Source: Desulforegula conservatrix Mb1Pa
Lineage (GTDB): Bacteria > Desulfobacterota > Desulfobacteria > Desulfobacterales > Desulforegulaceae
NCBI RefSeq assembly: GCF_000426225.1
Contig: NZ_AUEY01000030.1
Location: forward strand, 1 to 42,737
Direction: 5' to 3'
Length of the DNA: 42,737 nt
Shown piece after piece: positions 8,363 through 17,008 of the stretch. The notes under the pieces are model-generated. The model did not search any database, was not told where the DNA came from, and saw only the letters and a program-made list of their open reading frames with translations. Position 1 is the stretch's first letter. Every line of letters starts with the position of its first letter. Made by a program: the position numbers and the translations under genes.

Positions 8363-9273
8363 TTCTCGGCCGGCTCCTTACCTGATCTTTTATCAGATTC
8401 TGATTCAAAGCCTTCCGAAAGAACTGATCCGGAAAGAGCTGATATGGAAATCCCATAGTGATTGGCAAGTCTTGTCATTTCTTGAAGATCTATGCATACC
8501 GTCCTTCCTGCCTCTATCACAAGATGACTTATTCCTGCTTTATTCATGGTTTCTATGGTCTGGGGCCCAACTGCCGGGACGTCAAAACGCATATCCTGAT
8601 CAGGTTTGGGAAGTTTCACAACCACAGCGTTTCCCTTTGCAAGAAGTCCGCCCCTCAGGATTGTGGCGTCGGTTCCGTCGGCAGCTTCGACGGCAAGAAC
8701 AGTTCCACCTGCCACAACAACACTCTGACCGATGTCAAGCCTGCCTATTTCCTTGCAGATCTTCCAGCCAAAGTTCATATCCATTTTTTCTGATTTACCG
8801 GGCTTCTTCTTTGTCCAGCAACCTTCTTCAGCAAGAATTTCAGGAACCAGAAAAGTTGAGGATTCGACCTTGAACCCTTCTTTTTCCAGAAGCGTGGCAA
8901 AGGCCCTTAATATTCCATCATCGTGGGTGTTTTTGAGCGCAGAAAGAAGCTTGATCGCACCAAGATCAGGCCTTATGTCCGTGAACATCCTGGTCTTCTT
9001 GATGCCCCCAAGCATTACAACGGATGAGACTTCACCTGACCTGAAAAAATTCAGGAGCTTGCTCACCTGCCCTGGATTGAGCCAGACAATTTTTTCAGCA
9101 TAATCGTTTATGGCCTCGTCAGCTTCATTTTGATAAGCAGCCACAAAAAGCCTGAATCCCTTTTTAATCGCATTTTCCGCAAATATAATCGGGAAGCGGC
9201 CATTTCCTGCTATAAGACCTAAAGGAAAGGACTTTTTTTCAGATGAATCATAATTGGATATATTTAACTTCAT
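8359..9273 (-). CDS. lpxI: UDP-2,3-diacylglucosamine pyrophosphatase, LpxI type
   Basis: A 304-residue LpxI (formerly DUF1009) protein, which hydrolyses UDP-2,3-diacylglucosamine to lipid X and UMP; it replaces LpxH in many alphaproteobacteria and deltaproteobacteria. Visible landmarks are LGLIAGNGRFP near residues 18-28, VVMLGGIKKTR near 84-94, THDDGILRAF near 115-124, and VPAVGPQTIE in the C-terminal domain. Length is near that of other LpxI proteins, with an extra 15 N-terminal residues and a charged C-terminal tail. It lies between lpxA (6 bp away) and lpxB (4 nt overlap). Confidence 0.93.
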   Translation of the reverse strand: MKLNISNYDSSEKKSFPLGLIAGNGRFPIIFAENAIKKGFRLFVAAYQNEADEAINDYAEKIVWLNPGQVSKLLNFFRSGEVSSVVMLGGIKKTRMFTDIRPDLGAIKLLSALKNTHDDGILRAFATLLEKEGFKVESSTFLVPEILAEEGCWTKKKPGKSEKMDMNFGWKICKEIGRLDIGQSVVVAGGTVLAVEAADGTDATILRGGLLAKGNAVVVKLPKPDQDMRFDVPAVGPQTIETMNKAGISHLVIEAGRTVCIDLQEMTRLANHYGISISALSGSVLSEGFESESDKRSGKEPAEK

Positions 9274-9279
9274 CAGATT

Positions 9280-10050
9280 CTATCTGGTTATGCCGCGCTG
9301 GGACGACTGAATGAAATCAAGGAAGGACTTAACTTCAGGAAGCATATTGACTTCTGCCTTTACCCTTTCTACCGCCTCATTCATTGTGAGGCCTATTCTG
9401 AAAAGAATTCTGTATGTTTTCTTGAGCTCGCCAAGGGTTTCTTCCGTGAACCCCTGTCTTCCAAGACCAACCTTATTTAAACCGTGAAGTACGGCTCTGT
9501 CTCCAGCAGCTATTACATAAGGCGGAACATCTTTTACAACTGCTGATTTACCGCCAATATATGCGTAATCACCTATATGTACAAACTGATGAACTGCAAC
9601 GAGTCCGCCGATCGTAACATAATTGCCAAGCGTGATGTGACCGGCGAGGGTCGCTCCGTTTGCCATGATAACTCTCTTGCCTGTCTTGCAGTCATGGGCT
9701 ATATGCGCATATGCCATGAGGAAATTGTCTTCGCCAACTTCCGTTACTCCGCCTCCGCCAGCAGTTCCTCTGTTTATGGTAACAAATTCCCTTACTGTTG
9801 TTCCCCTGCCTATCTTCACATATGTTTCCTCGCCCATAAATTTAAGATCCTGGGGAGGAGCTCCAATTGACGCATACTGGTATATTTCGCAGTCAGGGCC
9901 AATTTCAGTATAAGAGTCTATCACAACGTATGGCCCTATTTTTGTTCTGTCGCCAATCCTTACATTTGACCTGATTATTGAATACGGCCCTATTTCCACG
10001 TCAGCGCCTATTTCTACATCAGATCCTATGATTGCTGTTTCGTGTATCAT
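9280..10050 (-). CDS. lpxA: UDP-N-acetylglucosamine acyltransferase
   Basis: A 256-residue left-handed beta-helix acyltransferase that starts lipid A synthesis by adding a 3-hydroxyacyl chain from ACP to UDP-GlcNAc. Hexapeptide repeats (for example IGADVEIGPYSII) fill the first two thirds. The catalytic His stretch MAYAHIAHDCKTG lies near residues 112-124 and GGLVAVHQFVHIGDYA near 147-162, then a helical C-terminal domain. The start ATG shares its A with the fabZ stop (TGATG), which couples translation of the two. Confidence 0.95.
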   Translation of the reverse strand: MIHETAIIGSDVEIGADVEIGPYSIIRSNVRIGDRTKIGPYVVIDSYTEIGPDCEIYQYASIGAPPQDLKFMGEETYVKIGRGTTVREFVTINRGTAGGGGVTEVGEDNFLMAYAHIAHDCKTGKRVIMANGATLAGHITLGNYVTIGGLVAVHQFVHIGDYAYIGGKSAVVKDVPPYVIAAGDRAVLHGLNKVGLGRQGFTEETLGELKKTYRILFRIGLTMNEAVERVKAEVNMLPEVKSFLDFIQSSQRGITR

Positions 10051-10496
10051 CAGTCTTCTCCTGCCATTGCAATGAAATGTGCTTCGGCAGCAACCTCTCC
10101 GTCAACCAAAGCTTTCCCGTACATTTTAACGGCTCTTTTTCTCAATCTTATTATTTCAACTTCAAGCTCTACCCGATCACCAGGTGTTACTCTTTTTCTG
10201 AAACGGACTCCGTCAAGGCCTGACATATAGAGTCTGGCCGGAGCGTCTTCACTGCCCCAGGTTTCAAAAGCCAGAATGCAGCCAGCCTGCGCCAGAGCCT
10301 CAAGTATCAGGACACCTGGCATTACAGGATTATCAGGGAAATGCCCCATAAAATAGTGTTCATTCATGGTAACATTTTTTATCGCTGAAATGGATCTGCC
10401 TTTTTCTATCCTTGTGACCCTGTCAACCAATAAAAATGGGTATCTGTGTGGCAGCCGTTCCAGTATTTTTTTTATATCTAACCCAGTCTCATTCAT
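10050..10496 (-). CDS. fabZ: 3-hydroxyacyl-ACP dehydratase FabZ
   Basis: A 148-residue hotdog-fold dehydratase of fatty acid synthesis. The core LPHRYPFLLVDRV near residues 15-27, the catalytic-His stretch MGHFPDNPVMPGVLILEALAQ (in parts, near 50-70) and RKRVTPGDRVELEV near 100 are typical of FabZ. It competes with LpxA and LpxD for 3-hydroxyacyl-ACP, which explains its usual place in lpx operons. lpxA follows with a TGATG overlap; lpxD lies 26 bp upstream. Confidence 0.95.
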   Translation of the reverse strand: MNETGLDIKKILERLPHRYPFLLVDRVTRIEKGRSISAIKNVTMNEHYFMGHFPDNPVMPGVLILEALAQAGCILAFETWGSEDAPARLYMSGLDGVRFRKRVTPGDRVELEVEIIRLRKRAVKMYGKALVDGEVAAEAHFIAMAGED

Positions 10497-10522
10497 CAGC
10501 GTTTGTTCATTAAAAAATGAGG

Positions 10523-11554
10523 TTAATATTTCGATTCAAGCTTGAGAAGTCTGTCCTCAAGATCTTTCATTTTTTTTCTCATTTCAGGCAGCCGAGGCAA
10601 AATCCTGTTCACTTTCAGCCAGAGCCTGTGCGGCATTTCCGGAGAACCAGAGACAATCTGGCCGGATTCGATATTCTGGGCTATGCCAGCCTGGGGGCCT
10701 ATAGTTACCCTGTCGCCTATCTTGAGATGACCTGCAATACCGGCCTGACCGGCGACGACAGCGTGGGTCCCTATTGTAGAACTTCCTGCTATGCCTACCT
10801 GGGCAACAAGAACAGAGTGCTCTCCAACTGTAACATTGTGCGCAATCTGCACCAGATTATCGGTTTTAACGCCTTCCTTGATCCAGGTTTTTCCGAAAGT
10901 GCCCCTGTCTATGCAATTATTGGCTCCTATTTCGACATCATCATCTATCTGAACAAAACCAACGTGTGGTATCTTGTGGTATTTCTGACCGTCAGGAGCA
11001 AATCCAAAACCATCCGAACCTATGACTGTGCCGACATTGATTATCACCCTGCTCCCTATAATCGTTTTATCCATAACAGACACATTCGGATAAATAATGA
11101 CATCTGACCCGATTCTGACGTCATTTCCGATAAAAACACCTGGGTATACCCTTACCCTGTCTCCAAATGTGACCCTGTCACCAACAAAAGCCCTTGCAGA
11201 TATTTCAATATTATCACCAAAGGAAAAATCCGAACCTATACTTGCATCAGGCGATATGGAGCCTGCTATTGCCGGCTGGGGAAAAAAAAGCTGAAGAACT
11301 TTTGCAAAAGCGACATAAGGTATGGGAGCCTTAATAAGATTTCTGCCCTGAATGCTTACTTTTTCAGAAACAATAATTGCTCCTGCGCTGGAGTCAGGAA
11401 TCTGATCTACAAAAGACTGTTTGCCGGCATAGGTAATATGATTTTCACCGGCTGTTTCAAATGGCGAAATAAACTCGATGTATTTGTCAGGATCGCCTTC
11501 AAGTCTTCCGCCTATGGCTTCTGCTATTTCCGAGAGTTTAAAACCCATTTGCAT
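10523..11554 (-). CDS. lpxD: UDP-3-O-(3-hydroxyacyl)glucosamine N-acyltransferase
   Basis: A 343-residue hexapeptide-repeat acyltransferase that adds the second (N-linked) acyl chain in lipid A synthesis. The N-terminal uridine-binding domain (about residues 1-105, with the FISPFETAGENHITYAG region) is followed by a left-handed beta-helix and a C-terminal helix rich in Leu and Lys. The catalytic region NLVQIAHNVTVGEHSVL is near residues 232-248. The ATG at 11554 has a GGA 5 nt upstream; a second ATG at 11548 is possible. This is the first gene after the ompH terminator, so it probably has its own promoter in 11,555-11,815. Confidence 0.95.
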   Translation of the reverse strand: MQMGFKLSEIAEAIGGRLEGDPDKYIEFISPFETAGENHITYAGKQSFVDQIPDSSAGAIIVSEKVSIQGRNLIKAPIPYVAFAKVLQLFFPQPAIAGSISPDASIGSDFSFGDNIEISARAFVGDRVTFGDRVRVYPGVFIGNDVRIGSDVIIYPNVSVMDKTIIGSRVIINVGTVIGSDGFGFAPDGQKYHKIPHVGFVQIDDDVEIGANNCIDRGTFGKTWIKEGVKTDNLVQIAHNVTVGEHSVLVAQVGIAGSSTIGTHAVVAGQAGIAGHLKIGDRVTIGPQAGIAQNIESGQIVSGSPEMPHRLWLKVNRILPRLPEMRKKMKDLEDRLLKLESKY

Positions 11555-11592
11555 CTAATCCGTTTTATTTGTAGTTAATAGTTCTGCTTTTA

Positions 11593-11675
11593 TTCTGGAT
11601 CCAGGCCCCGTCTTACACAGGGAAAGGCCCTGCGGCATGACGCCGAATCCCTTTTTTGACTTTTTGCGACTTTGC
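11593..11675 (-). repeat. Dispersed MITE-like repeat, partial copy
   Basis: Shares the end sequence gactttttgcgact and the internal gcggcatgacgccgaatcc motif with the copies at 22,302 and 32,788, in the same orientation. The other end is missing or degenerate (tctggatccaggccc only). It lies between the ompH terminator and lpxD. Confidence 0.55.
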
Positions 11676-11811
11676 CCAGTAATGGGCTGTTATCATAAAA
11701 AAAACATTATGTTTTTGAGAAGTCTTAAGTAACTTTTTGCAAAAGTTCCCCAAGAAAATAAACTGAAAACAATTTGTTCTTCATATTTCAAGATTTAACT
11801 GGAACATAGCC

Positions 11812-11850
11812 TTAATAAAAAAGCAGATGGGGCGGCATATGCCACCCCAT
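11812..11850 (-). terminator. Rho-independent terminator after ompH
   Basis: On the minus strand, 17 bp after the ompH stop, a 24-nt hairpin (11,827-11,850; plus-strand arms ATGGGG and CCCCAT around GGCATATGCC, with one position pairing as a T-G wobble in the minus-strand RNA) is followed by CTGC and a T-rich run. It separates the lysS-lol-bam-ompH transcript from the lpx operon. Confidence 0.8.
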
Positions 11851-11867
11851 GATCAATTATTTAATAA

Positions 11868-12401
11868 TTATTTCTTTTTTGAGGCATATTTCTTGTTATA
11901 CGCAGTGATCACTTGCGGGGTTATATCTTTGTCAGCCTGGAAATAAAGGACATCGCGGCGCTCAAGTACCATATTGTAGCCCTCGGACTTGCCAATCTCA
12001 TCAATAACCGAAAGTATATCATCCCTGATTTCTGAAAGAGCCTTGGCCTCCATCTTTTTAAGATCTTCCATAAAATTTCTCTGCTGATCCTTAAAATTGA
12101 TTACCTTGGTTCTTACCTCGCGCTGTTTGGTTTCAAACTGCTCAGGGCTCATCACAAGCTTCTCTTTTTCGAGATTTTTCTGGAGTGCTTCAATAGACTC
12201 ACCCTGGGTCTTCAGTTTTCCTTCCATGTCCTTTCCCTGACCTGAAATTTTGGCCTGAGCTTCCTTACCGGCATCTGACTCCATCAATATTTTCTGAACG
12301 TCAACAATGCCTATCTTCAATCCGTCAGCAGCAAATACAGTACCTGAACTAACAAAAACAGCTGCGAGAATAATAACTAAATAATTTGCAAATTTTCTCA
12401 T
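11868..12401 (-). CDS. OmpH/Skp family periplasmic chaperone
   Basis: A 177-residue Skp-like chaperone that holds unfolded outer membrane proteins in the periplasm. A signal peptide runs to about residue 25 (hydrophobic LVIILAAVFV, cleavage after VFA). The mature part starts with LKIGIVDVQKILMESDAGK, the classic OmpH N-terminal strand, and continues as a long charged coiled coil (about residues 45-130). It lies 26 bp after bamA, as in many proteobacteria, and is followed by a terminator, so it ends the transcript. Confidence 0.92.
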   Translation of the reverse strand: MRKFANYLVIILAAVFVSSGTVFAADGLKIGIVDVQKILMESDAGKEAQAKISGQGKDMEGKLKTQGESIEALQKNLEKEKLVMSPEQFETKQREVRTKVINFKDQQRNFMEDLKKMEAKALSEIRDDILSVIDEIGKSEGYNMVLERRDVLYFQADKDITPQVITAYNKKYASKKK

Positions 12402-12427
12402 CTAAAAGTGCCCCCTATATTTTCAAT

Positions 12428-15112
12428 TTAAAAAACCGCTCCCATTGTGAATTCCCATCTTCCGTCACCCTGCTTCCCACCATTATCATCAAGCACATAC
12501 CCATATTCAATGCGTATCGGTCCCATAGGCGAATACCATCGAAGACCATATCCGGTCGTATAGTGGATATTAGAAAATTCCACATCTTCATCCTTAGCAT
12601 ACACATCCCCGGTATCGAAAAAAAACAAGCCCACGACACCAGCGCTTTCCACGATAGGGAAAAGAAGTTCAACGTTTCCCTGAAGATATTTGTTACCGCC
12701 GATTTCCTTGCCTTTGTCATCAAGGGTGGAAATATCACGCCACTTATACCCTCTGACAGAGTTTATTCCTCCAAGATAGAATCTCTCATAATCAGGCAGA
12801 ACTCCGCTGCTCTGCTCGACTATGTTGCCAACCTCGCCATGGATAAAGCCTGTAAATTTCCAGAATATTGGAAAGTAAAGACCTGTCTCTGCACTATTTT
12901 TTATGTAAGCTATGTCACCGCCAAGAAATCCTCCGGCGTATTCAACGCCTAAAGAATACTGGGCACCATGTGTCGGATTAAAAACCCTGTCCCTTGAATC
13001 ATACTTAAGATTACCAGACACCCTGCTCGTGGAATTCTTTCCCGCAAGATCCTTGATGTCATCCGAAGCATCAGCAACTATATCCGTAAGCTCTGTAACC
13101 TCATATCCATAAGACGCCTGAACACGGGTAAAATCCCATACAGGATAACTGGCCCTCAAGGCTCCGCCAACACTCTGTTTGTCATAATCATCATAATCAC
13201 GCTCCCAGTTATATAGATCAAAACCGGCTGAAAGCGGGATATCAAAAAGCCAGGGCTCGGTAAATCCAAGATTATACCTTGTCGATGTTCCGCCTACTTC
13301 GGCCTGGAGGTTGAGAATCTGCCCTTTACCAAAAAGGTTGCGCTGGTTAATGGCTGCCATGACAAAAAGATTGTCAACACTGCTGTAACCACCACCAAAA
13401 CTGAATGTTCCGGTTGGTTTTTCCTTAACATTTATTACTAAATCAAGGGTTCCTGGTTTTTCACCCTTTACAGTGTCAACCTTAAGATCCTTTTCTTCAA
13501 AATAATCCAGATAATGAAGGTTTCGTATGCTTCTCTTGAGTTTGCTTGTTTTATAGAGGGACTGCTCATAAATCTGAAGCTGACGCCTTATAACCTTGTC
13601 ACGGGTCTTTGTATTTCCGGATATGTGGATATTGCCAATATATAAAGGCTGGCCTTTTGATATCTCAAAAGTAATATTTGTGGTCTTTGCTTCTTCATCA
13701 TAATCAATTCTTGGATAAATGTCTGCTTCGGCATAGCCCTCGTCACCATAGATATCAGTAAGTTTCATGATATCCTGCTGGATGGATTCTCTATTATATA
13801 TCTCTTCCTTTGTTATTTTGAAATCAGCCATCAGCTTATCAGGAGGCTGGATTAGATCACCTTCAATTCCGACCTTGCCAACTTTATATTGTGGTCCCTC
13901 ATCAATCTTATAGGTAACGATGATGGTCTCTCCGTCCATATCAATCACAGGCTCGCCAATTCGTGCTTTTGCATAGCCCTTATTATGATAAAAAGCTGTA
14001 AGCTTTCCTGAATCCTGATTGATTATATCCTTGTTGTACTCGCCGGCACTCGTCAGCCAGGTCATGAACCATTTTTCCGAGGAATCCATCTCAGCAAGGA
14101 GCTCTTTTTTAGAAAAATTCTCATTTCCTTCGAACTTTATTTCCTGAACATATATTTTTTCCCCTGGATCGATGTCAAACACAAGCTCCACAAGATTTTC
14201 CTTAAGAGGATTAACCTTATATTCAACCTTGGCGCTGTGGTAATTCTTTTTGATCATCATTTCCCTGATCCTGCGGATACTGTCCTGAACCTTGTCTATG
14301 TTCAAAATACCGCCTGACTTGAGCTTGATCTCTTCCTGTATTTCTTCGGGTTTATATACGCTGCTTATATTGATTGTTACTTTCTGAACAGTCGGGCGCT
14401 CGCGCACTGAAATAATAACTACCCTTCCTGATTTGCCTTTCTCGGTCTCAATTCTTATGTCATCGAAATATCCAAGTCTGTAAACTCTTTTCAGATCGTC
14501 TGACAGCGCTATTTCCCTGAATCTTGACCCTACCTTGGTTTCCATGGCAGTAAGAATAGCTTCTTTCTCGATTCGCTTTGTCCCTTCTATTCTGATTTCA
14601 TCAACTTTTTCAAATGGAAGGGTTTTTTCGGAAATCTGGGATGAAAGAGAGTTAACAGCTGAAAATATCGATTCAATGCCCTTTCCTTCGGATTTCACGT
14701 TAAAAGGTTTGCCACCATCACCTGGAACGACCCAGGATGAAATATCCAGTTTGTCGTCTTTAAAAGAAAGAGAGCCAATGACTGCATATTTTGCCCTGTT
14801 TTCCGCAATGATCTTTCTTATGCGTTCTCCATCAGCTTCTGAATATATAGCAGCTCCGGTTTTTGCTTTATCTGGAACAACAACGGAAGCTCCGTCAGCT
14901 TCGAGATTTTTTGAGATTGTATCAGGTATTTTCTGTCCTAAATAACCAAGATCATCCTTTGATATGATTTCAAATGGGAGTATCACGAATCTGGCCGCAG
15001 TTTTTTCTTCGGCCCTAACCAAGCCTGCTGCCATCACGAAAACAATTAATGCTGCAAAAAAAGTTTTTTTCAGCAAATCAGAACGCCTCCGTTTCAAAAA
15101 CTTGACCTTCAT
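12428..15112 (-). CDS. bamA: Outer membrane assembly factor BamA with extra N-terminal domain
   Basis: An 894-residue Omp85 protein that inserts beta-barrels into the outer membrane. A signal peptide ends near LVRA (about residue 34). Residues about 38-165 form an extra domain (RFVILPFEI, LGYLGQKIPDTISKNLEADG, YAVIGSLSF) that resembles TolB-N/FlgO-like domains. Five POTRA-like repeats follow from about 168 (VDEIRIEGTKRI, VQEIKFEGNENF, IGNIHISGNTKT), then the barrel from about 585, with FYLGGINSVRGYKW near the conserved RG loop and a terminal Phe. Ordinary BamA is about 800 residues, so the extension explains the length. The ATG overlaps lolD by 35 bp and lacks a good ribosome site; a TTG at 15,076, 8 nt after GGAGG, is a good alternative start. 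Confidence 0.93.
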   Translation of the reverse strand: MKVKFLKRRRSDLLKKTFFAALIVFVMAAGLVRAEEKTAARFVILPFEIISKDDLGYLGQKIPDTISKNLEADGASVVVPDKAKTGAAIYSEADGERIRKIIAENRAKYAVIGSLSFKDDKLDISSWVVPGDGGKPFNVKSEGKGIESIFSAVNSLSSQISEKTLPFEKVDEIRIEGTKRIEKEAILTAMETKVGSRFREIALSDDLKRVYRLGYFDDIRIETEKGKSGRVVIISVRERPTVQKVTINISSVYKPEEIQEEIKLKSGGILNIDKVQDSIRRIREMMIKKNYHSAKVEYKVNPLKENLVELVFDIDPGEKIYVQEIKFEGNENFSKKELLAEMDSSEKWFMTWLTSAGEYNKDIINQDSGKLTAFYHNKGYAKARIGEPVIDMDGETIIVTYKIDEGPQYKVGKVGIEGDLIQPPDKLMADFKITKEEIYNRESIQQDIMKLTDIYGDEGYAEADIYPRIDYDEEAKTTNITFEISKGQPLYIGNIHISGNTKTRDKVIRRQLQIYEQSLYKTSKLKRSIRNLHYLDYFEEKDLKVDTVKGEKPGTLDLVINVKEKPTGTFSFGGGYSSVDNLFVMAAINQRNLFGKGQILNLQAEVGGTSTRYNLGFTEPWLFDIPLSAGFDLYNWERDYDDYDKQSVGGALRASYPVWDFTRVQASYGYEVTELTDIVADASDDIKDLAGKNSTSRVSGNLKYDSRDRVFNPTHGAQYSLGVEYAGGFLGGDIAYIKNSAETGLYFPIFWKFTGFIHGEVGNIVEQSSGVLPDYERFYLGGINSVRGYKWRDISTLDDKGKEIGGNKYLQGNVELLFPIVESAGVVGLFFFDTGDVYAKDEDVEFSNIHYTTGYGLRWYSPMGPIRIEYGYVLDDNGGKQGDGRWEFTMGAVF

Positions 15113-15770
15113 GAAGGGTAAGCCGTCTTTTCATACGCCTTGCCAGTTTCATATTGTGGGTGACTACGACCGTTGTCATCCCGTAATCATGATTCAGCTC
15201 AACAAGCAGATCATGTATGGATTCTCCGGTTTTCTCATCAAGATTGCCAGTTGGTTCATCCGCAAGCAGTAATTTGGGCTTCATTACCAGAGCCCTTGCC
15301 AGTGCAGTTCTCTGCTGCTCTCCGCCGGATAGGCCAGAGACCCTGTTCTTCATTCTCTTTTCAAGCCCGACTCTTTTAAGAAGCTGTTCTGCATAGCTCA
15401 TGGCCTGTTTTTTGTTATATCCGCCTATAAGAGCCGGCATCATGACATTCTCTAATGCAGAAAACCCCTGCAGCAAATAATGGAACTGAAACACGAATCC
15501 TATCGACTTGTTTCTGAATCTTGCAATTTGCTCGTCTTTCATGGAAAACACATCAATCCCGTCGAGCACAAGATCTCCTGAATCAGGCCTGTCCAAAGTT
15601 CCAAGCAAATGCAGAAGAGTTGATTTTCCGATACCGGAAGCGCCGATTATTGCAATACTGTCTCCGGATTTTATATGTATATCTACATTATTAAGTACGG
15701 ATACCTGTCCGCCCTCGGTCTGAAATCCCTTTGAAATTTTTCGTGCCGCAAGCAGTATTTTGCTATCCAT
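15078..15770 (-). CDS. lolD: Lipoprotein-releasing ABC transporter ATPase
   Basis: A 230-residue ABC ATPase of the LolD/MacB type. Walker A IGASGIGKSTLL is near residues 38-49, the signature LSGGEQQRTALARAL near 145-159 and Walker B LLLADEPTGNLD near 167-178. With the adjacent LolC/E permease it powers release of lipoproteins from the inner membrane to LolA. It overlaps the end of the permease gene by 8 bp. Its 3' end overlaps the annotated bamA start. Confidence 0.9.
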   Translation of the reverse strand: MDSKILLAARKISKGFQTEGGQVSVLNNVDIHIKSGDSIAIIGASGIGKSTLLHLLGTLDRPDSGDLVLDGIDVFSMKDEQIARFRNKSIGFVFQFHYLLQGFSALENVMMPALIGGYNKKQAMSYAEQLLKRVGLEKRMKNRVSGLSGGEQQRTALARALVMKPKLLLADEPTGNLDEKTGESIHDLLVELNHDYGMTTVVVTHNMKLARRMKRRLTLHEGQVFETEAF

Positions 15771-16992
15771 ATCTTATTCCCTCCACAGGAACAAGCCTGG
15801 ACGCCTGTCTTGCCGGGTATATTGTTGCCACAAAGCATATTACAAGAGCACTGATCGCTATTACCACTACATCAAGATATTCAAGCTGAATTGGCAGACT
15901 TGAAAAGGGATAAGCCGGCGGAAGCTCAAACTTGAACCTTTCCAGGAAAAGGCAGAGGCCTACACCGCCCAATATTCCGATTAGAGTGCCAATGGAACCT
16001 GTAAGCAAACCGCTCACAACGAAAATCTTTCTGATACTTGAATCAGTGGCGCCCATGGCTTTGAGCACTGCAATATCCTTTGTCTTTTCATTCACCATCA
16101 TTATTAAAGAACTTGCAATATTGAATGCGGCGACAAGAATAATAAGAGTCAAAATGACGAACATGGCTGTCTTTTCAAGCTTTAAAGCAGAAAAAAGATT
16201 ATTGTTCATTGTCATCCAGTCTTTAGTCCAGAATGGAAAGCCGAGTTTTTTTTCTATCGCACCGGCTATTTTCCCTGCAGAATATATATCATCAACCCAG
16301 ACACCTATTCTGCTCACAGAACCGTCAAGCCTCATCAGCTTCTGGGCGTCTTCAATATGTATGTAACCCAGAGAGCCGTCATATTCGTACATTCCTGAAG
16401 AAAAAGTACCTGCGACCCTGAACGGTTTGAATCTGGGAAGAATCCCCATGGGTGACATTATACCTTTAAGAGACATTACAAGAACAGTGTCTCCTTCTTT
16501 GGCCCCTATGACATTTGCCAGTTCCTTGCCAAGGACTATCCCCGGTTTGTCATCCTTGGATTTCCTGGAAGAAGGATCAGGGAGCTTACTCTCAAGCTCT
16601 TTGGCCGTCATTTCCTTAAACAGGGGGCCTGGATTATGTGGGTCGACTCCGCGAACATAAGCGCCCGAACTTCCTGAATCAGCGCTCACCATTGCCTGGG
16701 CAATAACAAAAGGAGATGCAGATACAACTCCTTGTTCTGACTTTATCTGATTCACAGACTCCATATAACCGCTGAAAGGGCCGCCATGCCTCGCCACCCA
16801 AACATGTGGCTCTATTCCGAGTATCCGGCGCCTGAATTCTGATTCAGCGCCTGACATCACGGCAATAACAACGACAAGTGCCATAACCCCCACAGCCACA
16901 CCGGCTATTGAAAGAAAGGATATTAACGAGACAAATGACTGACGCCTTTTGGAGCGAAAATAACGGCCCGCTATAAATAATTCATAAGACAT
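15763..16992 (-). CDS. lolC: Lipoprotein-releasing system permease, LolC/LolE family
   Basis: A 409-residue permease with one N-terminal membrane helix (about residues 20-48), a periplasmic domain of about 220 residues, and three C-terminal helices (about 275-300, 323-345 and 375-395), the MacB/FtsX-like plan of LolC/E. The start MSYELFIAGRYFRSKR is typical of the family. Only one permease gene is present next to lolD, as in organisms where a single LolF-like protein may serve both roles, so the C/E label is by family only. It lies 16 bp after lysS. Confidence 0.88.
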   Translation of the reverse strand: MSYELFIAGRYFRSKRRQSFVSLISFLSIAGVAVGVMALVVVIAVMSGAESEFRRRILGIEPHVWVARHGGPFSGYMESVNQIKSEQGVVSASPFVIAQAMVSADSGSSGAYVRGVDPHNPGPLFKEMTAKELESKLPDPSSRKSKDDKPGIVLGKELANVIGAKEGDTVLVMSLKGIMSPMGILPRFKPFRVAGTFSSGMYEYDGSLGYIHIEDAQKLMRLDGSVSRIGVWVDDIYSAGKIAGAIEKKLGFPFWTKDWMTMNNNLFSALKLEKTAMFVILTLIILVAAFNIASSLIMMVNEKTKDIAVLKAMGATDSSIRKIFVVSGLLTGSIGTLIGILGGVGLCLFLERFKFELPPAYPFSSLPIQLEYLDVVVIAISALVICFVATIYPARQASRLVPVEGIRYG

Positions 16993-17008
16993 TAATCACC
17001 AAAATGGG

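Larger units (their letters stand above)
11555..11867. other. Intergenic region between ompH and lpxD
   Basis: About 310 bp. It holds the ompH terminator, a partial copy of the dispersed repeat (11,593-11,675), a small perfect hairpin GCCCAGTAATGGGC at 11,674-11,687 and a palindrome AACTTTTTGCAAAAGTT at 11,731-11,747. The lpxD promoter should lie here, but I could not pick a convincing -35/-10 pair. Confidence 0.5.

Noticed and set aside
7639-8873. Open frames of 147 and 259 codons on the plus strand
   Set aside because: They are antisense to lpxB and lpxI, which are certain genes, and their translations show no domain pattern.
10517-11107. 196-codon open frame on the plus strand
   Set aside because: It is antisense to lpxD; the hexapeptide-repeat structure of lpxD produces the long opposite frame.
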